Shown piece after piece: positions 42,773 to 54,506 of a DNA stretch of 64,000 bases (its first letter is position 1; the number at the start of each line of letters is the position of its first letter). This DNA is from Musa acuminata AAA Group (lineage: Eukaryota > Streptophyta > Magnoliopsida > Zingiberales > Musaceae), in contig NC_088345.1 of NCBI RefSeq assembly GCF_036884655.1, forward strand, positions 29,207,001-29,271,000, in the 5' to 3' direction. The notes beneath the pieces were generated by a model that saw nothing but the letters and a program-made list of their open reading frames with translations, ran no database searches and was not told the DNA's origin. A program made the translations under genes and the position numbers.

Positions 42773-43398
42773 CTCATACCCTCTATCATTTCTGGCAAAG
42801 GTCCAAATAATCCCTTTATCATTTCTGGCAAAGTTTCATATTATCTTACAAATGCTAGAGTACAAAAGGATATTGTGAACAATAAATTGGGACATTTCGA
42901 GAACACATGCGGAACAATGGACTACATGTGCCTATACGAAACATTGCGATACAAATATGAACTTTACATAATAGATTTCGGTATATAAATAATTGAAGGA
43001 TAAGAGTATTCAAGAATTCAAAGCAATAATGTAAAGCTCAGCTAAAGTAAGGATGTTGGCTGAAATCAATTTTCAAAGAGATGAAACAAGAATAAGCGAA
43101 ATCGACAAAAGCTCAATTCTGGCAGAATTTGAGAAGCACATTGCATGAATTATTTAGACAATAAATTATGATCCAATTTATAAAAACTTTAGTCATTCGA
43201 AATATGTATCAATCTAGATTTAGATACATCAAGTTTTGTATGAATTGGAGATTCCAACATTGAGTTATCAATAGTTTAGTAACCAAAGGTCAGAGAACAG
43301 TATCTCTGTTTTGCAGAATTCATAGAGTTAATTTGAACAGATGATTCAATAGTACTTTATGCTCTAAATTATTCAAATCAGATATGTATAGAAAGATC
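42773..43398. other. Unclassified sequence between H and C
   Basis: Continuation of the sequence left of H. It has a short direct repeat with TATCATTTCTGGCAAAG at about 42785 and 42818. No gene seen; possibly part of an old LTR. Confidence 0.45.
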
Positions 43399-44384
43399 TA
43401 TTAGGATCGGAGCGACACTAAGAGGGGGGGGGGGGGTGAATTAGTGCAGCGGATTAAAACGTTGGTTTCGACAAATCTTTCGTACGATAAGAACAAAACT
43501 TGAAAAGCTTAACTTGAAAGTGTATTCTTAAAGTTGTGCAGCAAAGGTAATAAGAAAATAAAGAATGTAAGAAGGTTTGCAGTAATGTAAATAGCAATAA
43601 TGAAATGCAAACCAGAGATCACGCCGATTTTAGAGTGGTTCGGTCAAATGACCTACATCCACTTGCGAGGCCCCTCTTCGATGAGGCTCCTACCTTCCAC
43701 TAGCAAATCTCTTGAAATGGAAGGGCAAATACCCCTCTTACAACCTTTTACAAGCAGTTCAACCTCTTACAAATTTTCAGCAAGAAAGAAGGAGGAGAAC
43801 ACTCTAGCAAATTGAAAACAAGACTTGCTAAGACTTGCTAAGACTTTCTAAGACTTTTCTCTCAATCAATTACTTCTCAAAAAGTTGTGATCTCAGCTGA
43901 GATTTGAGGGGTATTTATAGGCCTCAAGAGGATTCAAATTTGGGCTCCAAAATTTGAATTCTCTTTGGGTTCCCGATGCTGGCGGTGCCACCGCTTGTCA
44001 CTGTCAGACACTGACAGTGCTGGGCGGTGCCATCGCTCAGCTCTCGGGTGCTTCGGGTGCTGGGCGGTGCCACCGCCAAACCCTTCGGTTTACTTATTGG
44101 GTTTCAAATTTAGCCCAAACCAAGTCTAATTTTGGGCCCAGTTGGCCCATAACCAGGATATAGGATTATCTCTTAATCCTAATCCTAATTACAAGTGAAC
44201 TACATAAAAAAAAAAACATCCTAAGCAAGTTTTCAACAACGAACGTCGAGTCTTGTTCCGGCGAGCTTTCCGACGAACGTCTTCCGATGGACTCCCAGCA
44301 AGCTCCCAAACTTGTGATGACTTTAACGAGTAGCCGAGCCTTCTTGATGATCTCCGTGAACCTCCGACAATCTCTTCGGTGAAC
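43399..44384 (-). repeat. 3' LTR of element C, left piece
   Basis: The plus strand begins TATTAGGATCGGAGCG (TG now TA), with a 13-G run at about 43425. TATA complement is TATTTATA at 43912-43919 and GC boxes lie at 43980-44084, including the inverted repeat CACTGTCAG / CTGACAGTG at 43999-44019. It ends at the solo LTR G insertion and resumes at 45980. Confidence 0.85.
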
Positions 44385-45979
44385 TGTTAGGATCGGAGCG
44401 GCACTAAGAGGGGGGGGTGAATTAGTGCAGCGGTGAAGTGCGATAAACTTTTCACGATTTAAACACTTTTCGAAAACTTCGTACGATAAAAGCAACGTTT
44501 TCGTTTAAAACCATTTCGATTGCGTTTTAACTTGAAGAGATAAGTAAGACGGAGATAAAGCAGTATAGCATTAAAGTGCAAATGGTTTGCAGTAATATAA
44601 ATGACAATAAGTAAATGCAAACCAGAGATTACGCCGATTTTACAGTTGTTCGGTCAAATGACCTACATCCACTTGCGAGGCCCCTCTTCGATGAGGCTCC
44701 CACCTTCCACTAGCAAATCTCTTGAAAGGGAAGGGTAAATACCCCTCTTACAACTTTTACAAGCGGTTCACTCTCTTACAGATTTTCAGCAAGAAAGGAG
44801 GTGAACACTAGCAAATTGAAAACAAGAAAGGCAAAGACTCTTCTAAGACTTTTCTCTCAATCACTTGCTGCTCAAAAAGTTATATTCTCAGTTGAGACTT
44901 GAGGGATATTTATAGGCCTCAAGAGGATTCAAATTTTGGCTCCAAAAATTTGAATTCTCTTATGTTCCCGATGCTGGCGGTGCCACCGCCCAGCGCTCAG
45001 GTGCTGGGCGGTACAACCGCCCAGCCCAGGAGGTGTCACCGCCCAGCTCTCGGGTGCTGAGCAGTGCCACCGCCTAGGCCAATTCAGCTCACTGGTTGGG
45101 CTCCAAACTTGGCCCAAACCAGTCCGAACTCGGGCCCAATTGGCCCCTACTTGGGTTATAAGATTAACACATAATCCTAACCCTAATTAACGTACTAACT
45201 ACGAATTTAAAGACATTTTCTAAGCTATTACAAAGTTCGTAAGTCAAGACTTCTTCCGGCGAGCTTCCGGCGAACTCCCGACGGTCTTCCGATAAACTCT
45301 CGGAAACCATTCTGCGGACTCCCGGCAAGCTCCTAGACTTCACGATTTGATCTTGGTGAGTTCCGATGAGCTTCTTCGGTAAGCTCCGATCTTTCTCAGC
45401 GAGCTTCGCAAACTTCCAACGAACCTTCCGGCGAGCTTCCGAAAAACCCTTAGGCAAGCTCCCTACTCATTCTTGGCTAGTTCTGGCAGCATTCCCGACG
45501 AACCTTCGGACTTCCGTCGAACTCTTGAACTCGCAATGAATCCTTCGTGCTTGACTCTGACACTTTGTTTTGCTTTATGTCTTCGTCGTTATCATAGTTA
45601 ATCATGCACACACAAGCAAAAACTCTACTCCGATCTAGACAATTATTATAAAGCGAATTGACATTCTGTTGCCCGGCACGTCATTGGTTGGCGCTTCGTC
45701 CGATTCTTCGGCGCATCGTCCTCTCTTGCGGCTTGTTGCCCAATCGACAGTTGACCTCCACAACGCCGATATCCTTGGCGCAATTCTGCTCTTGGCCCGA
45801 TGCCCGACGTCCGAGGCCTTCTACCATCCAATATCCTAACGTGATCTCCTCCGGCGCAACGTCAATTCCTCCTGCCTTAATTGTTTAATCCTGATCGAGT
45901 AGACCTGCATCACTCAAAATGCAGTCAAACATAAACATAATTATCAATTGGTTTCATCATCAAAATACGAGATTCAACA
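44385..45979 (-). mobile_element. Solo LTR G inserted in the 3' LTR of element C
   Basis: TGTTAGGATCGGAGCGG to GAGATTCAACA, about 1.6 kb, no internal sequence. It is flanked by tgaac (44380-44384) and caaac (45980-45984). The undisturbed site in the related LTR of element F reads cgaac (about 60404), so each copy of the duplication has lost the CpG in a different direction. Contains U3 frame 45164-45457 (minus), GC boxes 44976-45074 and TATA complement 44907-44914. Confidence 0.88.
45164..45457 (-). other. Open frame inside the U3 of solo LTR G
   Basis: A 97-codon minus-strand frame corresponding to the frames at 1485-1790 and 8705-9010: GFSEARRKV, EKDRSLPKKLIGTHQ, SLPGVRRMVSESLSED, SSPEEVLT. 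Open in a solo LTR that has no other coding sequence. No known domain. Confidence 0.4.
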
Positions 45980-46202
45980 CAAACTTCCGAAAATTTCGAC
46001 AGGTTCCCGATTTCTTCTCGGTTGGTTCCGGCAGCATCTCCGACGATTCTTCGGACTCTTAAACGTCCATCGAACTTGACTCCGGTATTCTTGCTTTGTG
46101 TTTTCTTGTTATCGTAGTTAATCCTGCACACTTAACTCAATAATATGGATTAGATCAATTAACCCATCAATTGATTTTATCATCAAAATCCGAGATTCAA
46201 CA
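45980..46202 (-). repeat. 3' LTR of element C, right piece
   Basis: Continues the C LTR after G and ends GAGATTCAACA at 46202, next to the polypurine tract complement. Confidence 0.85.
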
Positions 46203-47140
46203 ATCTCCCCCTTTTTTATGATGACAATCAATTGATGACGGAGTTAAACATAACTCCCCCTATCTATATGCCATATTATGAGAAGATAAAAACACTTGAA
46301 TTCCATCCCATTGAGTTCAAGCATAAATCGATAAGTTCTAATCGTAGAACTTATCGTTATTCTTATTAAGCATAAGTAAATGCGAAACTTCGATGAATAT
46401 CATTTTTAAGTCGAATGATAAGAGACAATTTTTACTACGACAGGAGATAAAAAATTTCAACATGAATTTCATGATATAGATGTAAGACATGCTTTCAATA
46501 TGATCAATCAATCTTGTGATATTCTCAAGGATTTTGCAAGGCATTTTGCAAGGCATATAAGACATTCATACAAGCTTTTGCAATTCATATAAGTCATGCT
46601 ATCAAAATGGTACAAGTCATCACTTTTCTCCCCCTTTGTCATCAACAAAAAGGGAATGAGACTTGAAGCACATAATTTGTGATTATAACATTGATCATAC
46701 AAAAATTTTATCATCCAAAATTAAGTATGCTAAAATATTTATGCCGAGTTCATCATAAAGGAAAATTCAACATTCATCCATTTTATCAAATCTCTTCTTT
46801 CTATAAATAACAAAAATTGTAGATGTACAAGGGAGAGAGAGTGAAAAAAAAAAAATTTTCAAGTAGTAACTCCAATAAGTCAAGATCATAATTCGAATAC
46901 AAATCCATTCAAATTCAATTCGTCAACTTGAAACTCATAATCAAGCCATCAAAATCAATTTTGAGATTCATAAAATATCATAAAATCATTAATCTTGATT
47001 AGATGGGAGCGGTGTTTGACTCAAGATAGGATAAGATAATTTAACATGTCATTTAGAATCGAAAGAGAAGGATTAGAATCACCGAGGAACGGAGAGAGGA
47101 TTAAAAACTTTACGGAAAATCCATTCAAACAAGTTTATTC
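46203..47140 (-). other. Element C 3' region
   Basis: About 0.94 kb between pol and 3' LTR. Polypurine complement ATCTCCCCCTTTTTT at 46203-46217, a second purine stretch complement TTCTCCCCCTTTGTCATC at about 46627-46645, and a run of A at 46846-46856. No envelope-like or coiled-coil frame, unlike element B. Confidence 0.75.
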
Positions 47141-50100
47141 TTAGGGACAATTTAACATACCTAATTCCCTTCTAATGAATTCAAATTGGTCTTCATTCAA
47201 AGCTTTTATAAATATATCTGCTAATTGATGCTTTGTGTCAATGAATTCTAGAATAACATTATTGTTAAGGACATGATCGCATATGAAATGATGCCTAACA
47301 TCGATATGCTTAGTTCTAGAGTGCTGAATTGGATTTTTGGTGAGACATATGACACTAGTATTATCACATTTTATGGGAACATTTTTGAAGTGAATTCCAT
47401 AGTCTTCTAATGTATTTTTCATCCAAACAACTTGTGCACAGCATGCACTTGCAGCAATGTATTCGGCTTCCGCCGTAGATAGTGCAACTGAATTTTGTTT
47501 CTTGGAAGTCCAAGAAACAAGTGCATGTCCTAAAAATTGGCATGTTCCGGATGTACTTTTTCTATCTATCCTGCATCCACCAAAATCGACATATGCATAA
47601 GCTATTAAATCGAATTTTTCAGATTTTGGATACCACAATCCTAGATTTGGAGTTCCTTTAAGATACCTAAATATTCTTTTAACACTTTTAAGATGAGATA
47701 ATTTAGGATTTGATTGAAACCTAGCGCAAAGTCCTACACTAAACATAATATCTGGTCTAGTCGCGGTGAGGTAGAGTAGACTACTTATCATTCCCCTATA
47801 TGTTTTTTGATCGAAATTTTCACTATTTTCATTCATATCTAACTTAGTCGCAGTACTCATAGGGGTGTTTATTGCTTTTGAATTATCCATGTTAAATAAT
47901 TTTAACAATTCTAATGTATATTTAGATTGGTTAAGAAATATACCATCCCTAAGTTGTTTGATTTGTAATCCTAAAAAGAAAGTTAATTCACCCATTAAAC
48001 TCATTTCAAATTCATGACTCATACATTTGGCAAATGATTCACATAGTGATTCATCCGAAGAGCCAAAAATAATATCGTCAACATAAATTTGCACAATAAG
48101 AAAATTATTTTTAAAATATTTAATAAATAATGTAGTATCAACCTTGCTTTTGGTAAAATTATTTAAAATAAGAAAGGAACTAAGTCTTTCATACCAAGCT
48201 CTAGGAGCTTGTTTCAAGCCATAGAGAGCCTTAGTCAATTTGAATACATGATTAGGAAGAAGAGAATTTTTAAATCCGGGAGGTTGTTCGACATATATTT
48301 CTTCGGAAATAAAACCATTCAAGAAGACACTTTTGACATCCATTTGAAATAGTTTAAAATCATTACTACTAGCATAGGCAAGGAGCATCCTTATGGCTTC
48401 TAATCGAGCCACGGGAGCGAATGTTTCTTCGTAATCGATACCTTCTTCTTGGTTGAAACCTTTGGCCACTAATCTAGCCTTGTTTCTAACCACGATACCA
48501 TTTTCATCTTGCTTGTTTCTAAAGACCCATTTAGTACCAATGACTAAATGGTCACTAGGTCTAGGAACAAGCTTCCATACCTTATTCCTCTCAAATTGAT
48601 TCAATTCCTCTTGAATTGCAATAACCCAAAAATCATCTTTTATGGCTTCGTCAATGTATTTAGGTTCGATTTGAGAAAGGAAGGCGACGTTAGCACAAAA
48701 ATTCTTGAAAGAGGAACGAGTTTGAACTCCTTTTGATGTATCTCCTATAATTAGCTCCTTTGGATGAGCATCTATATACTTCCATTCCTTGGGTAAGGAA
48801 ATTTTGGAAGAAGGTGCATCCAAGTTGCTATTTTGAGGAGGGGGTTCATTTAAATTCAAATTATCAAAACCAAGATCATCATCAAAATCATTTTTCTTTA
48901 AATTAGAAATTTCATTAAAAACTACATGAATAGACTCTTCTATTACTAAGGTTCTTTTGTTAAAAACCCGAAAAGCCTTAGAAACGGAAGAGTAACCACG
49001 AAAGATGCCTTCATCGGATTTAGCATCAAATTTTCCTAAGGCATCCCTTTCATTCAAAATAAAGCATTTACAACCGAAAACTTTAAAATAGGAAATATTT
49101 GGTTTTTTGTTATTCCATAATTCATAGGGAGTTTTTGATAGGGATGGTCTTATTAGGACCCTATTCATGATGTAACAAGCCGTATATACGGCTTTGGCCC
49201 AAAAATACTTGGGTAGACTATGTTCATGTAACATCATTCTTGCCATTTCTTGTAGGTTTCTATTTTTTCTTTCAACTACTCCATTTTGTTGGGGATTCCT
49301 CGGAGTGGAGAAGTTGTGATTGTATCCATTAACTTCAAAAAATTTTTGAAAGTCACGGTTTTGAAATTCGCCACCATGATCACTCCGAATTGATGAAATC
49401 ATGAAACCTTTTTCGTTTTGAGTGAGTTTACAAAATTTAGAGAAACACTTGAAGCAATCACTTTTGTGAGCTAAGAAATAGGTCCAAGTGTATCTAGTAT
49501 AGTCATCCACAATTACAAACACATATTTGCTTCCTCCTAGACTTGTCGTGTCAATTGGTCCAAATAAGTCCAAATGAATCAATTGTAATGGTCTAGTGGT
49601 GCTAATTTGAGTTTTTGGTTTGAAACTAGTTTTTATTTGTTTACCTAGTTGACATGCGTCGCATACTTTGTCCTTAATAAACTTTATATTTGGAATTCCT
49701 CGCACTAATTCTTTAGATAAGATCTTAGATATTAGTTTCATGCTTGCGTGGCCTAGTCTCCTATGCCAAAGCCAAGCATCATCATTTAAAGCGGAGAAGC
49801 ACATTTCATTACTTAGTTCATCAAGGTTGATGGTATAGACATTATTTTGTTTTAATGCAATCATAGTTATATTATGGTTTGGTTTTTCAATAATACACAC
49901 ATTTGATTCAAATCTAACGATATAACCTTTATTGCATAATTGACTAACACTCAAGAGATTATGTTTCAATCCATCAACTAGTAAGACATCATCAATAGAA
50001 AAATTTAATTTGTTACCTATAGTTCCCTTGCCAATGATTTTGCCTTGGTTGTTGTCTCCGAAGGTGACGTACCCTTCTTCTTTGCTAGTGAGCATAGAGA

Positions 50101-50185
50101 AATGAGATGGATCTCTAGTCATATGTCTTGAGCATCCACTATCTAGATACCATCTCTTGCTCCTAGCTTGTGATGATGTATGTTT
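47141..50185 (-). CDS. Element C pol polyprotein: PR-INT-RT-RNase H
   Basis: One uninterrupted frame from the TAG at 50186-50188 to TAG at 47141-47143, 993 codons counted from the ATG at 50122. Order: protease [11 protein letters not shown] (about 50150), GAG-pre-integrase WHRRLGHAS, zinc CDAC, integrase [33 protein letters not shown] (catalytic D, D, E present), [31 protein letters not shown], active site YVDDI, RNase [26 protein letters not shown], ending MLNCP. All catalytic motifs look intact. The upstream gag is deleted, so the copy cannot move alone but could supply enzymes. Confidence 0.92.
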   Translation of the reverse strand, partial: KHTSSQARSKRWYLDSGCSRHMTRDPSHFSMLTSKEEGYVTFGDNNQGKIIGKGTIGNKLNFSIDDVLLVDGLKHNLLSVSQLCNKGYIVRFESNVCIIEKPNHNITMIALKQNNVYTINLDELSNEMCFSALNDDAWLWHRRLGHASMKLISKILSKELVRGIPNIKFIKDKVCDACQLGKQIKTSFKPKTQISTTRPLQLIHLDLFGPIDTTSLGGSKYVFVIVDDYTRYTWTYFLAHKSDCFKCFSKFCKLTQNEKGFMISSIRSDHGGEFQNRDFQKFFEVNGYNHNFSTPRNPQQNGVVERKNRNLQEMARMMLHEHSLPKYFWAKAVYTACYIMNRVLIRPSLSKTPYELWNNKKPNISYFKVFGCKCFILNERDALGKFDAKSDEGIFRGYSSVSKAFRVFNKRTLVIEESIHVVFNEISNLKKNDFDDDLGFDNLNLNEPPPQNSNLDAPSSKISLPKEWKYIDAHPKELIIGDTSKGVQTRSSFKNFCANVAFLSQIEPKYIDEAIKDDFWVIAIQEELNQFERNKVWKLVPRPSDHLVIGTKWVFRNKQDENGIVVRNKARLVAKGFNQEEGIDYEETFAPVARLEAIRMLLAYASSNDFKLFQMDVKSVFLNGFISEEIYVEQPPGFKNSLLPNHVFKLTKALYGLKQAPRAWYERLSSFLILNNFTKSKVDTTLFIKYFKNNFLIVQIYVDDIIFGSSDESLCESFAKCMSHEFEMSLMGELTFFLGLQIKQLRDGIFLNQSKYTLELLKLFNMDNSKAINTPMSTATKLDMNENSENFDQKTYRGMISSLLYLTATRPDIMFSVGLCARFQSNPKLSHLKSVKRIFRYLKGTPNLGLWYPKSEKFDLIAYAYVDFGGCRIDRKSTSGTCQFLGHALVSWTSKKQNSVALSTAEAEYIAASACCAQVVWMKNTLEDYGIHFKNVPIKCDNTSVICLTKNPIQHSRTKHIDVRHHFICDHVLNNNVILEFIDTKHQLADIFIKALNEDQFEFIRRELGMLNCP

Positions 50186-50188
50186 CTA
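50186..50188 (-). promoter_or_regulatory. In-frame TAG between gag and pol of element C
   Basis: Gag and protease share one frame, separated here by TAG (context TTG TAG AAA). The same stop at the same place occurs in B (4199-4201) and E (56068-56070). It may be a programmed readthrough site that sets the Gag:Pol ratio; inference from conservation only. Confidence 0.5.
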
Positions 50189-50811
50189 CAAAAAGGGATT
50201 ATTTTTAGGTACCCATTTTCTTTTGGGTGCCTTAAAAACTGATTTAACTTGTTCATCATATTGCATAGAATTGATCATGGTTCATTTAAGAACCCAAATT
50301 AGTTTGTTCGGACTAATCTTCTTGAATGGACATTTATAAGTTTTATGTCCATATTTGCAACAAAAGTTACAATTGCTTTGGTGTTGAACATATAAGATAG
50401 GGCCTTTAATGAAGGTGGTTGGATTTTGGTGAGGACTTCTCACAAATCCGATTCCACTTCTTTTAGGAACGTGACCCTTATTTGTAAGGATCATGTTCAA
50501 AGATTTGCTACCAACCTCGAATTTCTTCAAGGTGTCCTTAAGTAGCAAGTTCTCCTTTTGGAGAGATTCTAGATTATGACATTTTATACATGAAGCTAAA
50601 CTATCAAGATATTCAGTTTTTAATTTATCGATATCACAAGTGAGACTATCATGCTCCTTTTTTAGCAATTTGTATTTTCTACTAATTGTCTTACATTCAT
50701 CAAATAACTCATGGAAAGCATTTATTCGAGTTTTTTAATATGTGTAGCCTATCCCATTGAACATAGGAGGATGTTCATGGAAAGACCCTCTTGATTGCTA
50801 GCAAAAGTCAT
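50189..50811 (-). pseudogene. Element C gag with large internal deletion
   Basis: ATG at 50809-50811. After the YTY-KTR motif near the N-terminus the sequence jumps directly to AFHELFDECKTISRK, about 200 residues further on in intact gag. The UBN2 region and first zinc knuckle are lost. The frame 50282-50668 carries the coiled coil (LLKKEHDSLTCDIDKL), the second-type knuckle CNFCCKYGHKTYKC and SGIGFVRSPHQNPTTFIKGP. A TGA at 50282-50284 lies where the family has Gly. The last stretch ends at the TAG before protease. Confidence 0.82.
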
Positions 50812-50847
50812 TTCTCTTATGTATTAAACTAAATAAGAAAAACATGG

Positions 50848-50883
50848 CTTTGATAACAACTGTTAGGGCCAAAATCAGCACTA
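50848..50883 (-). other. Element C primer site and 5' LTR stub
   Basis: Primer-site complement TTTGATAACAA (degenerate form of TCTGATACCAA) is followed by TGTTAGGGCC, the start of the 5' LTR. Only 23 bp of that LTR remain before the gypsy LTR at 50884. Confidence 0.7.
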
Positions 50884-51583
50884 TGATAGAACCCCAGAGG
50901 AATTCTATGTAGATTGATCTTTAAGGGGGATCAATCCTTGGAATGCTATAGGGGTTGCACCCTCCTAGAAATTGGTCATATGGCTGTAATTGTAGATAGA
51001 TCTTATTCTCAAAGAGATGAAGGCTATATGCTTATATAGGGCTCCAGATCCTAGCCCTAGGGGTTGCTTCCTAAGTGAGTTACCCCTTTTGCCATCAATC
51101 CTAGCCGACCAGCCGAGTAAAAAAAAAGGGGGGGGTGTGTGCGCGTAAATATAAACCCTTGCCACTCTTCTTTATAGGATAGAGGTGGATAAGTGGGGTT
51201 TATTACAATCTCACAGTAGGACCTAACCCTGCCAGGGTCCTATCAAGCCCGCCGCCCTCTACAAATCAGCCTTGTCCACAAGGCTAAGGTTCCATGAACT
51301 TAGGGAACCGGGTCTTCAGCTCCTCATATAATTCCCATGTGGTATCTTCGAGTGGTAAATTATTCTAATGCACTAGTACTTTAGTAGAGGGACGTCAGTG
51401 ACACATCACGATTCTATAGTCGAGGATGACTTGTGGTTAGGATTGAATATCTCCATCATCAGTGGTGTTAGGCAGTTGGATCTTCGTGTTCTCCCAACTT
51501 GGGCTTCATGCGTGACACATGGAAGATAGGGTGAATTTTGGCATGCTTAAGCAATTTAAGTCTATACGCCATGGCTCCAATAC
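50884..51583 (-). mobile_element. Truncated gypsy element related to M
   Basis: LTR 50884-51245 (TGATAGAACCCC to GGTCCTATCA) resembles the LTR of M. It is followed by polypurine complement GCCCGCCGCCCTCT and a chromodomain-end region (51260-51583) whose minus-strand reading includes GAMAYRLKLLKHAKIHPIFHVSRMKPKLGEHE. Similarity to M stops abruptly at about 51583. Everything further upstream of this pol end is missing. Confidence 0.85.
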
Positions 51584-52010
51584 ATAATGTCTGCGTGCGG
51601 GCACTGCATGCGCAGGCACGACTGCCAGCACTAGCACCCGTAGGTAGGGTTGCAAGCACGAAGATCACCTACGCACGACCATTGCTCTAGCGCGCAAGGG
51701 TGGCACCTACCGTCGTTGGGCCAGCCCGCGAGCCACCAGCAATGGCGGCAGTGAGCCCCAGCGGGCGACGCTGGCCTGCTAGTGCGGCGCTACACCAGCG
51801 AGCATAGCCACCCCCTGAGGCGGTAGTGCCCGTAGGGGCGGCCGACCACCAGGGCAGCGCCATCCGCAAGCACAGCGCTTGCGGGCAGGGGCGGCACCCC
51901 AGGCCACCGCCCCAAACCCCCCACCTTGCCACCACCACACAAGCCGTCGTCGACAATGTGGTAGCGGTAGGCAACACAATAGGGGAGACGGTTAGGGTTT
52001 TCAAGTGAAA
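51584..52010. other. GC-rich segment of unknown origin
   Basis: About 430 bp of strongly GC-rich sequence with repeated GCGGGC and GGCACC words, joined to gypsy sequence on the left and AT-rich sequence on the right. Several long frames exist in it, but they follow from the lack of AT-rich stop codons, and no domain is recognised. Confidence 0.4.
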
Positions 52011-53247
52011 AGATACCAAAATACCCCTCATAATTAAGAAAATTCCCTACATGTCATGATTTTTAAAAATATTAATTAATTAAAATATTTAATTGATTAT
52101 TTTTTTATTATTATCTAGTAGTTCTACATGATGATGATTTATACATGTGATGTATGATATGTGGACTGATGATCATGGACCGTGTGATGTGTGAACTTAT
52201 GATTATTATTATTGGGGCTTGTAACCTCCATTTTATTTCTCATTTATTATCAAGCCTGTGTGCCTATGATTAAGTTGTAATCATATGAGGAGGCACAACA
52301 GGAGCGTGGAAGCGATAGCGGGGCCCACGAGACGGACAATTGTGATGCATGGAGAAGCATCGAGATGTCGATGGAATCGACAAGAACGAGATGGACGATC
52401 ACATGGCATGAAGATGCACCATTGTACACATAGATCTTGATGTGAGTGATTATACCTATTAGCTCGGACCTTATCATGATCATATGGTGTAATTGCTCAT
52501 GTGATGTGTGATTGTTTATATACCTACTAGATATGTATATATATATATTTGCATGCGATGTAGATATATATTAAATATGTATGTGTGTGATATATCATAT
52601 TAGGAGACCAAATCAAAGAAACCCCTCTCTCGCTAATAGTAAGTTAGTAAATGTGAGACAATTAGATTGACCCATGTGGCCTTCCATCGTTATAGGTAGG
52701 ACCGATTCTCGATGCAGATTGAGTTAGTCGAGTCCCTCGAGACTTACCTATATTGCAATTCGCTATCTTGCCTACGACATAGAGATGTCACCGATGACCT
52801 GAGGACATTTTATGCTTGGTCGAGTCCCTCGAGGGTATATCATCGAATCAGACTCATCTTGTAACGATCGTGTTGACTTAACCGAACATCATGGTTGGTC
52901 GAGTCCCTCGAGACCATAGTGATTCAGAGGCCAAATAAGATGGGAATCACAAGGAGTTGTGATTGCTAGGAGTTGCCTACCTTTTAGGCTTAGTGTGATT
53001 GGTCAAGTCCCTCGAGGTTACACTAAAACGCTAATTGGATCCTGATCCCTACTAGAAGTCTATCGGAGAATTTCGTTTCACGTGCTGAGGGTGTCGCGTG
53101 ACTTGCCAATAAAATAGTGGGAGTATATTAAGATAGAAGTCCATATCTTGATTGTTTATTTTTGTAGAATCTACATGTTATTTATTTCTGCTACATCTTT
53201 ATTTTCAAAAAATATCATTTTCTAATCGCTTATGTGGCATATTTGAT
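52011..53247 (+). other. Probable LTR or leader of decayed Copia K
   Basis: AT-rich noncoding sequence upstream of the K gag. It contains four copies of a motif around GGTCGAGTCCCTCGAG (52725-53017), each inside an imperfect hairpin. No clear LTR ends or primer site could be fixed, so its identity as an LTR is inferred from position. Confidence 0.5.
52725..53017. repeat. Four GGTCGAGTCCCTCGAG hairpin motifs
   Basis: Copies at 52725-52742, 52816-52833, 52896-52914 and 52999-53017, spaced 91, 80 and 103 bp. The flanks of each are partly self-complementary, for example ATGGT...ACCAT around the third and AGTGT...ACACT around the fourth, with different arm sequences. Confidence 0.8.
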
Positions 53248-53928
53248 GTCAACCGCCTCATTGGTCCAAATTATACTGATTGACTCTGTAACTTGAGAAT
53301 TATTCTCATGATGAAGAAAATCACATATGCCCTTGATACAGTGATACTTACGCCCAAGGAAGGGGCAAGCGAGGATGAGATCGCTCGCTACGTGAAGCAC
53401 ATTAATGACTCCACTCTTGCTCAGTGTTACATGTTAGGCTCCATGACTCCTGAGTTATAGAAACAACATGAAAAGATAGATTCCAAATCCATTCTCCTAC
53501 ATGTCCGCAAACTGTTTGAGGAACAAGGAAGGACTCAGCGATATGAGATATTCAAGAGCCTCTTTCACGCTAGGATGATTGAGGGGACACTAGTTCAGAA
53601 CCATGTCTTAAAGATAATTGAGTGGATAGAGAAACTCATGGGTCTAGGAATGGTCCTTGAGGATAACCTATGTGTGGCTCTTGTGCTTCAGTCCCTACCA
53701 GATTCCTTTTCATAGTTCATAATGAATTTTAATATGAACACGCTTGAGATGACTCTCCCGGAGCTCCTTAATATATTGAGGGAGGTAGAGAGTACTATCA
53801 AGAAAGAGAAATCAATTCTCTACACTAGTGAGACCAAAAAGAAAAGAAAAGTAGAAAAGTTCCTTAAGAAGGGCAAGGGAAAGGGCATACCAGGTAAAGC
53901 AAAGGTTGCTAAAAAAAAGACCCGCTAA
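53248..53928 (+). pseudogene. Copia K gag (broken)
   Basis: Reading in one frame: NRLIGPNYTD (then TGA for Trp), LRIILMMKKITYALD, GASEDEIARYVKHI, CYMLGSMTPEL (then TAG for Gln), QHEKIDSKSILLHVRKLFEEQGRTQRYEIFKSLF, GTLVQNHVLKIIEWIEKLMGLG, LVLQSLPDSFS (then TAG), [15 protein letters not shown]. This matches a common plant Copia gag type. Four in-frame stops including the TAA at 53926-53928. The lineage is not assigned. Confidence 0.8.
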
Positions 53929-54420
53929 AGGACAAAGGCCAGTGCTTCCCCTATGAAAATGATAGGTATTGGAAGAGGAACTACAAAGAGTACCTTGTAG
54001 AGAAGGCGAAACAGAAGCTTGGAGAAACTTCAGGTACATTCATGATCAGTCTACATTTGTCAAACTCTTATGATAATACATGGGTATTGGATACCGGTAG
54101 TGCTTATCATATTTGTAATTCGTTGCAAGTTCTAGCAAGGCCTAGGAGACAGGCGAGAGATGATATGGACCTCAAGATGGGTAATAGAGCAAAAGTTGCT
54201 GTAGTAGCTGTTGGCGAGATAGCCCTACATCTGCTTGGTAGAGCTATTATTATATTGGATGCATGTTATTTTGTTCCGTCTATTATCAAAAATATTATTT
54301 ACATTTCATGTTTGATAGTTAGTGGATATAAATTAGTTTTTGAGAACAATGGTTGTTCAATATTATTAGATGATGAGATCATCATGAGTAATGGTTTGTT
54401 TATGCTAGACACTACTCCAC
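53929..54420 (+). pseudogene. Copia K nucleocapsid remnant and protease
   Basis: After a shift of frame the zinc-knuckle position reads GQCFPYENDRYWKRNYKEYL, where a Cys, the His and another Cys have become Tyr. Protease follows with NTWVLDTGSAYHICNSLQ (active site DTGS), MGNRAKVAVVAVGEI and the GAG-pre-integrase start LDDEIIMSNGLFMLDT. The sequence stops at 54420, where element E begins, and does not resume in the window. Confidence 0.8.
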
Positions 54421-54506
54421 ACCCCCCCCTCTTAATGTTGCTCCGATCCTAACAATTAGTATCAGAGCAAGGCTCACTCTCATATTTGGTTTAATACCCA
54501 AGAGAG

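Larger units (their letters stand above)
43399..50883 (-). mobile_element. Element C: SIRE/Maximus-like Copia with long intact pol frame
   Basis: Minus-strand order: 5' LTR stub (50861-50883), primer-site complement, shortened gag, protease-integrase-RT-RNase H, 3' region, polypurine tract (46203-46216 complement), and 3' LTR in two pieces (43399-44384 and 45980-46202) split by solo LTR G. The right LTR is cut after 23 bp by a gypsy LTR at 50884. Confidence 0.88.

Noticed and set aside
43399..46202. Two adjacent LTRs (C and G) interpreted as one element with a tiny interior
   Set aside because: The G ends are perfect LTR termini flanked by a decayed duplication, and the surrounding sequence rejoins to a single LTR similar to that of F, so a solo LTR inside an LTR is simpler.
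51687..52031. Long frames in the GC-rich segment as a protein gene
   Set aside because: Frames are open on both strands and in several frames because of GC content; no domain, start context or neighbouring gene structure supports coding.
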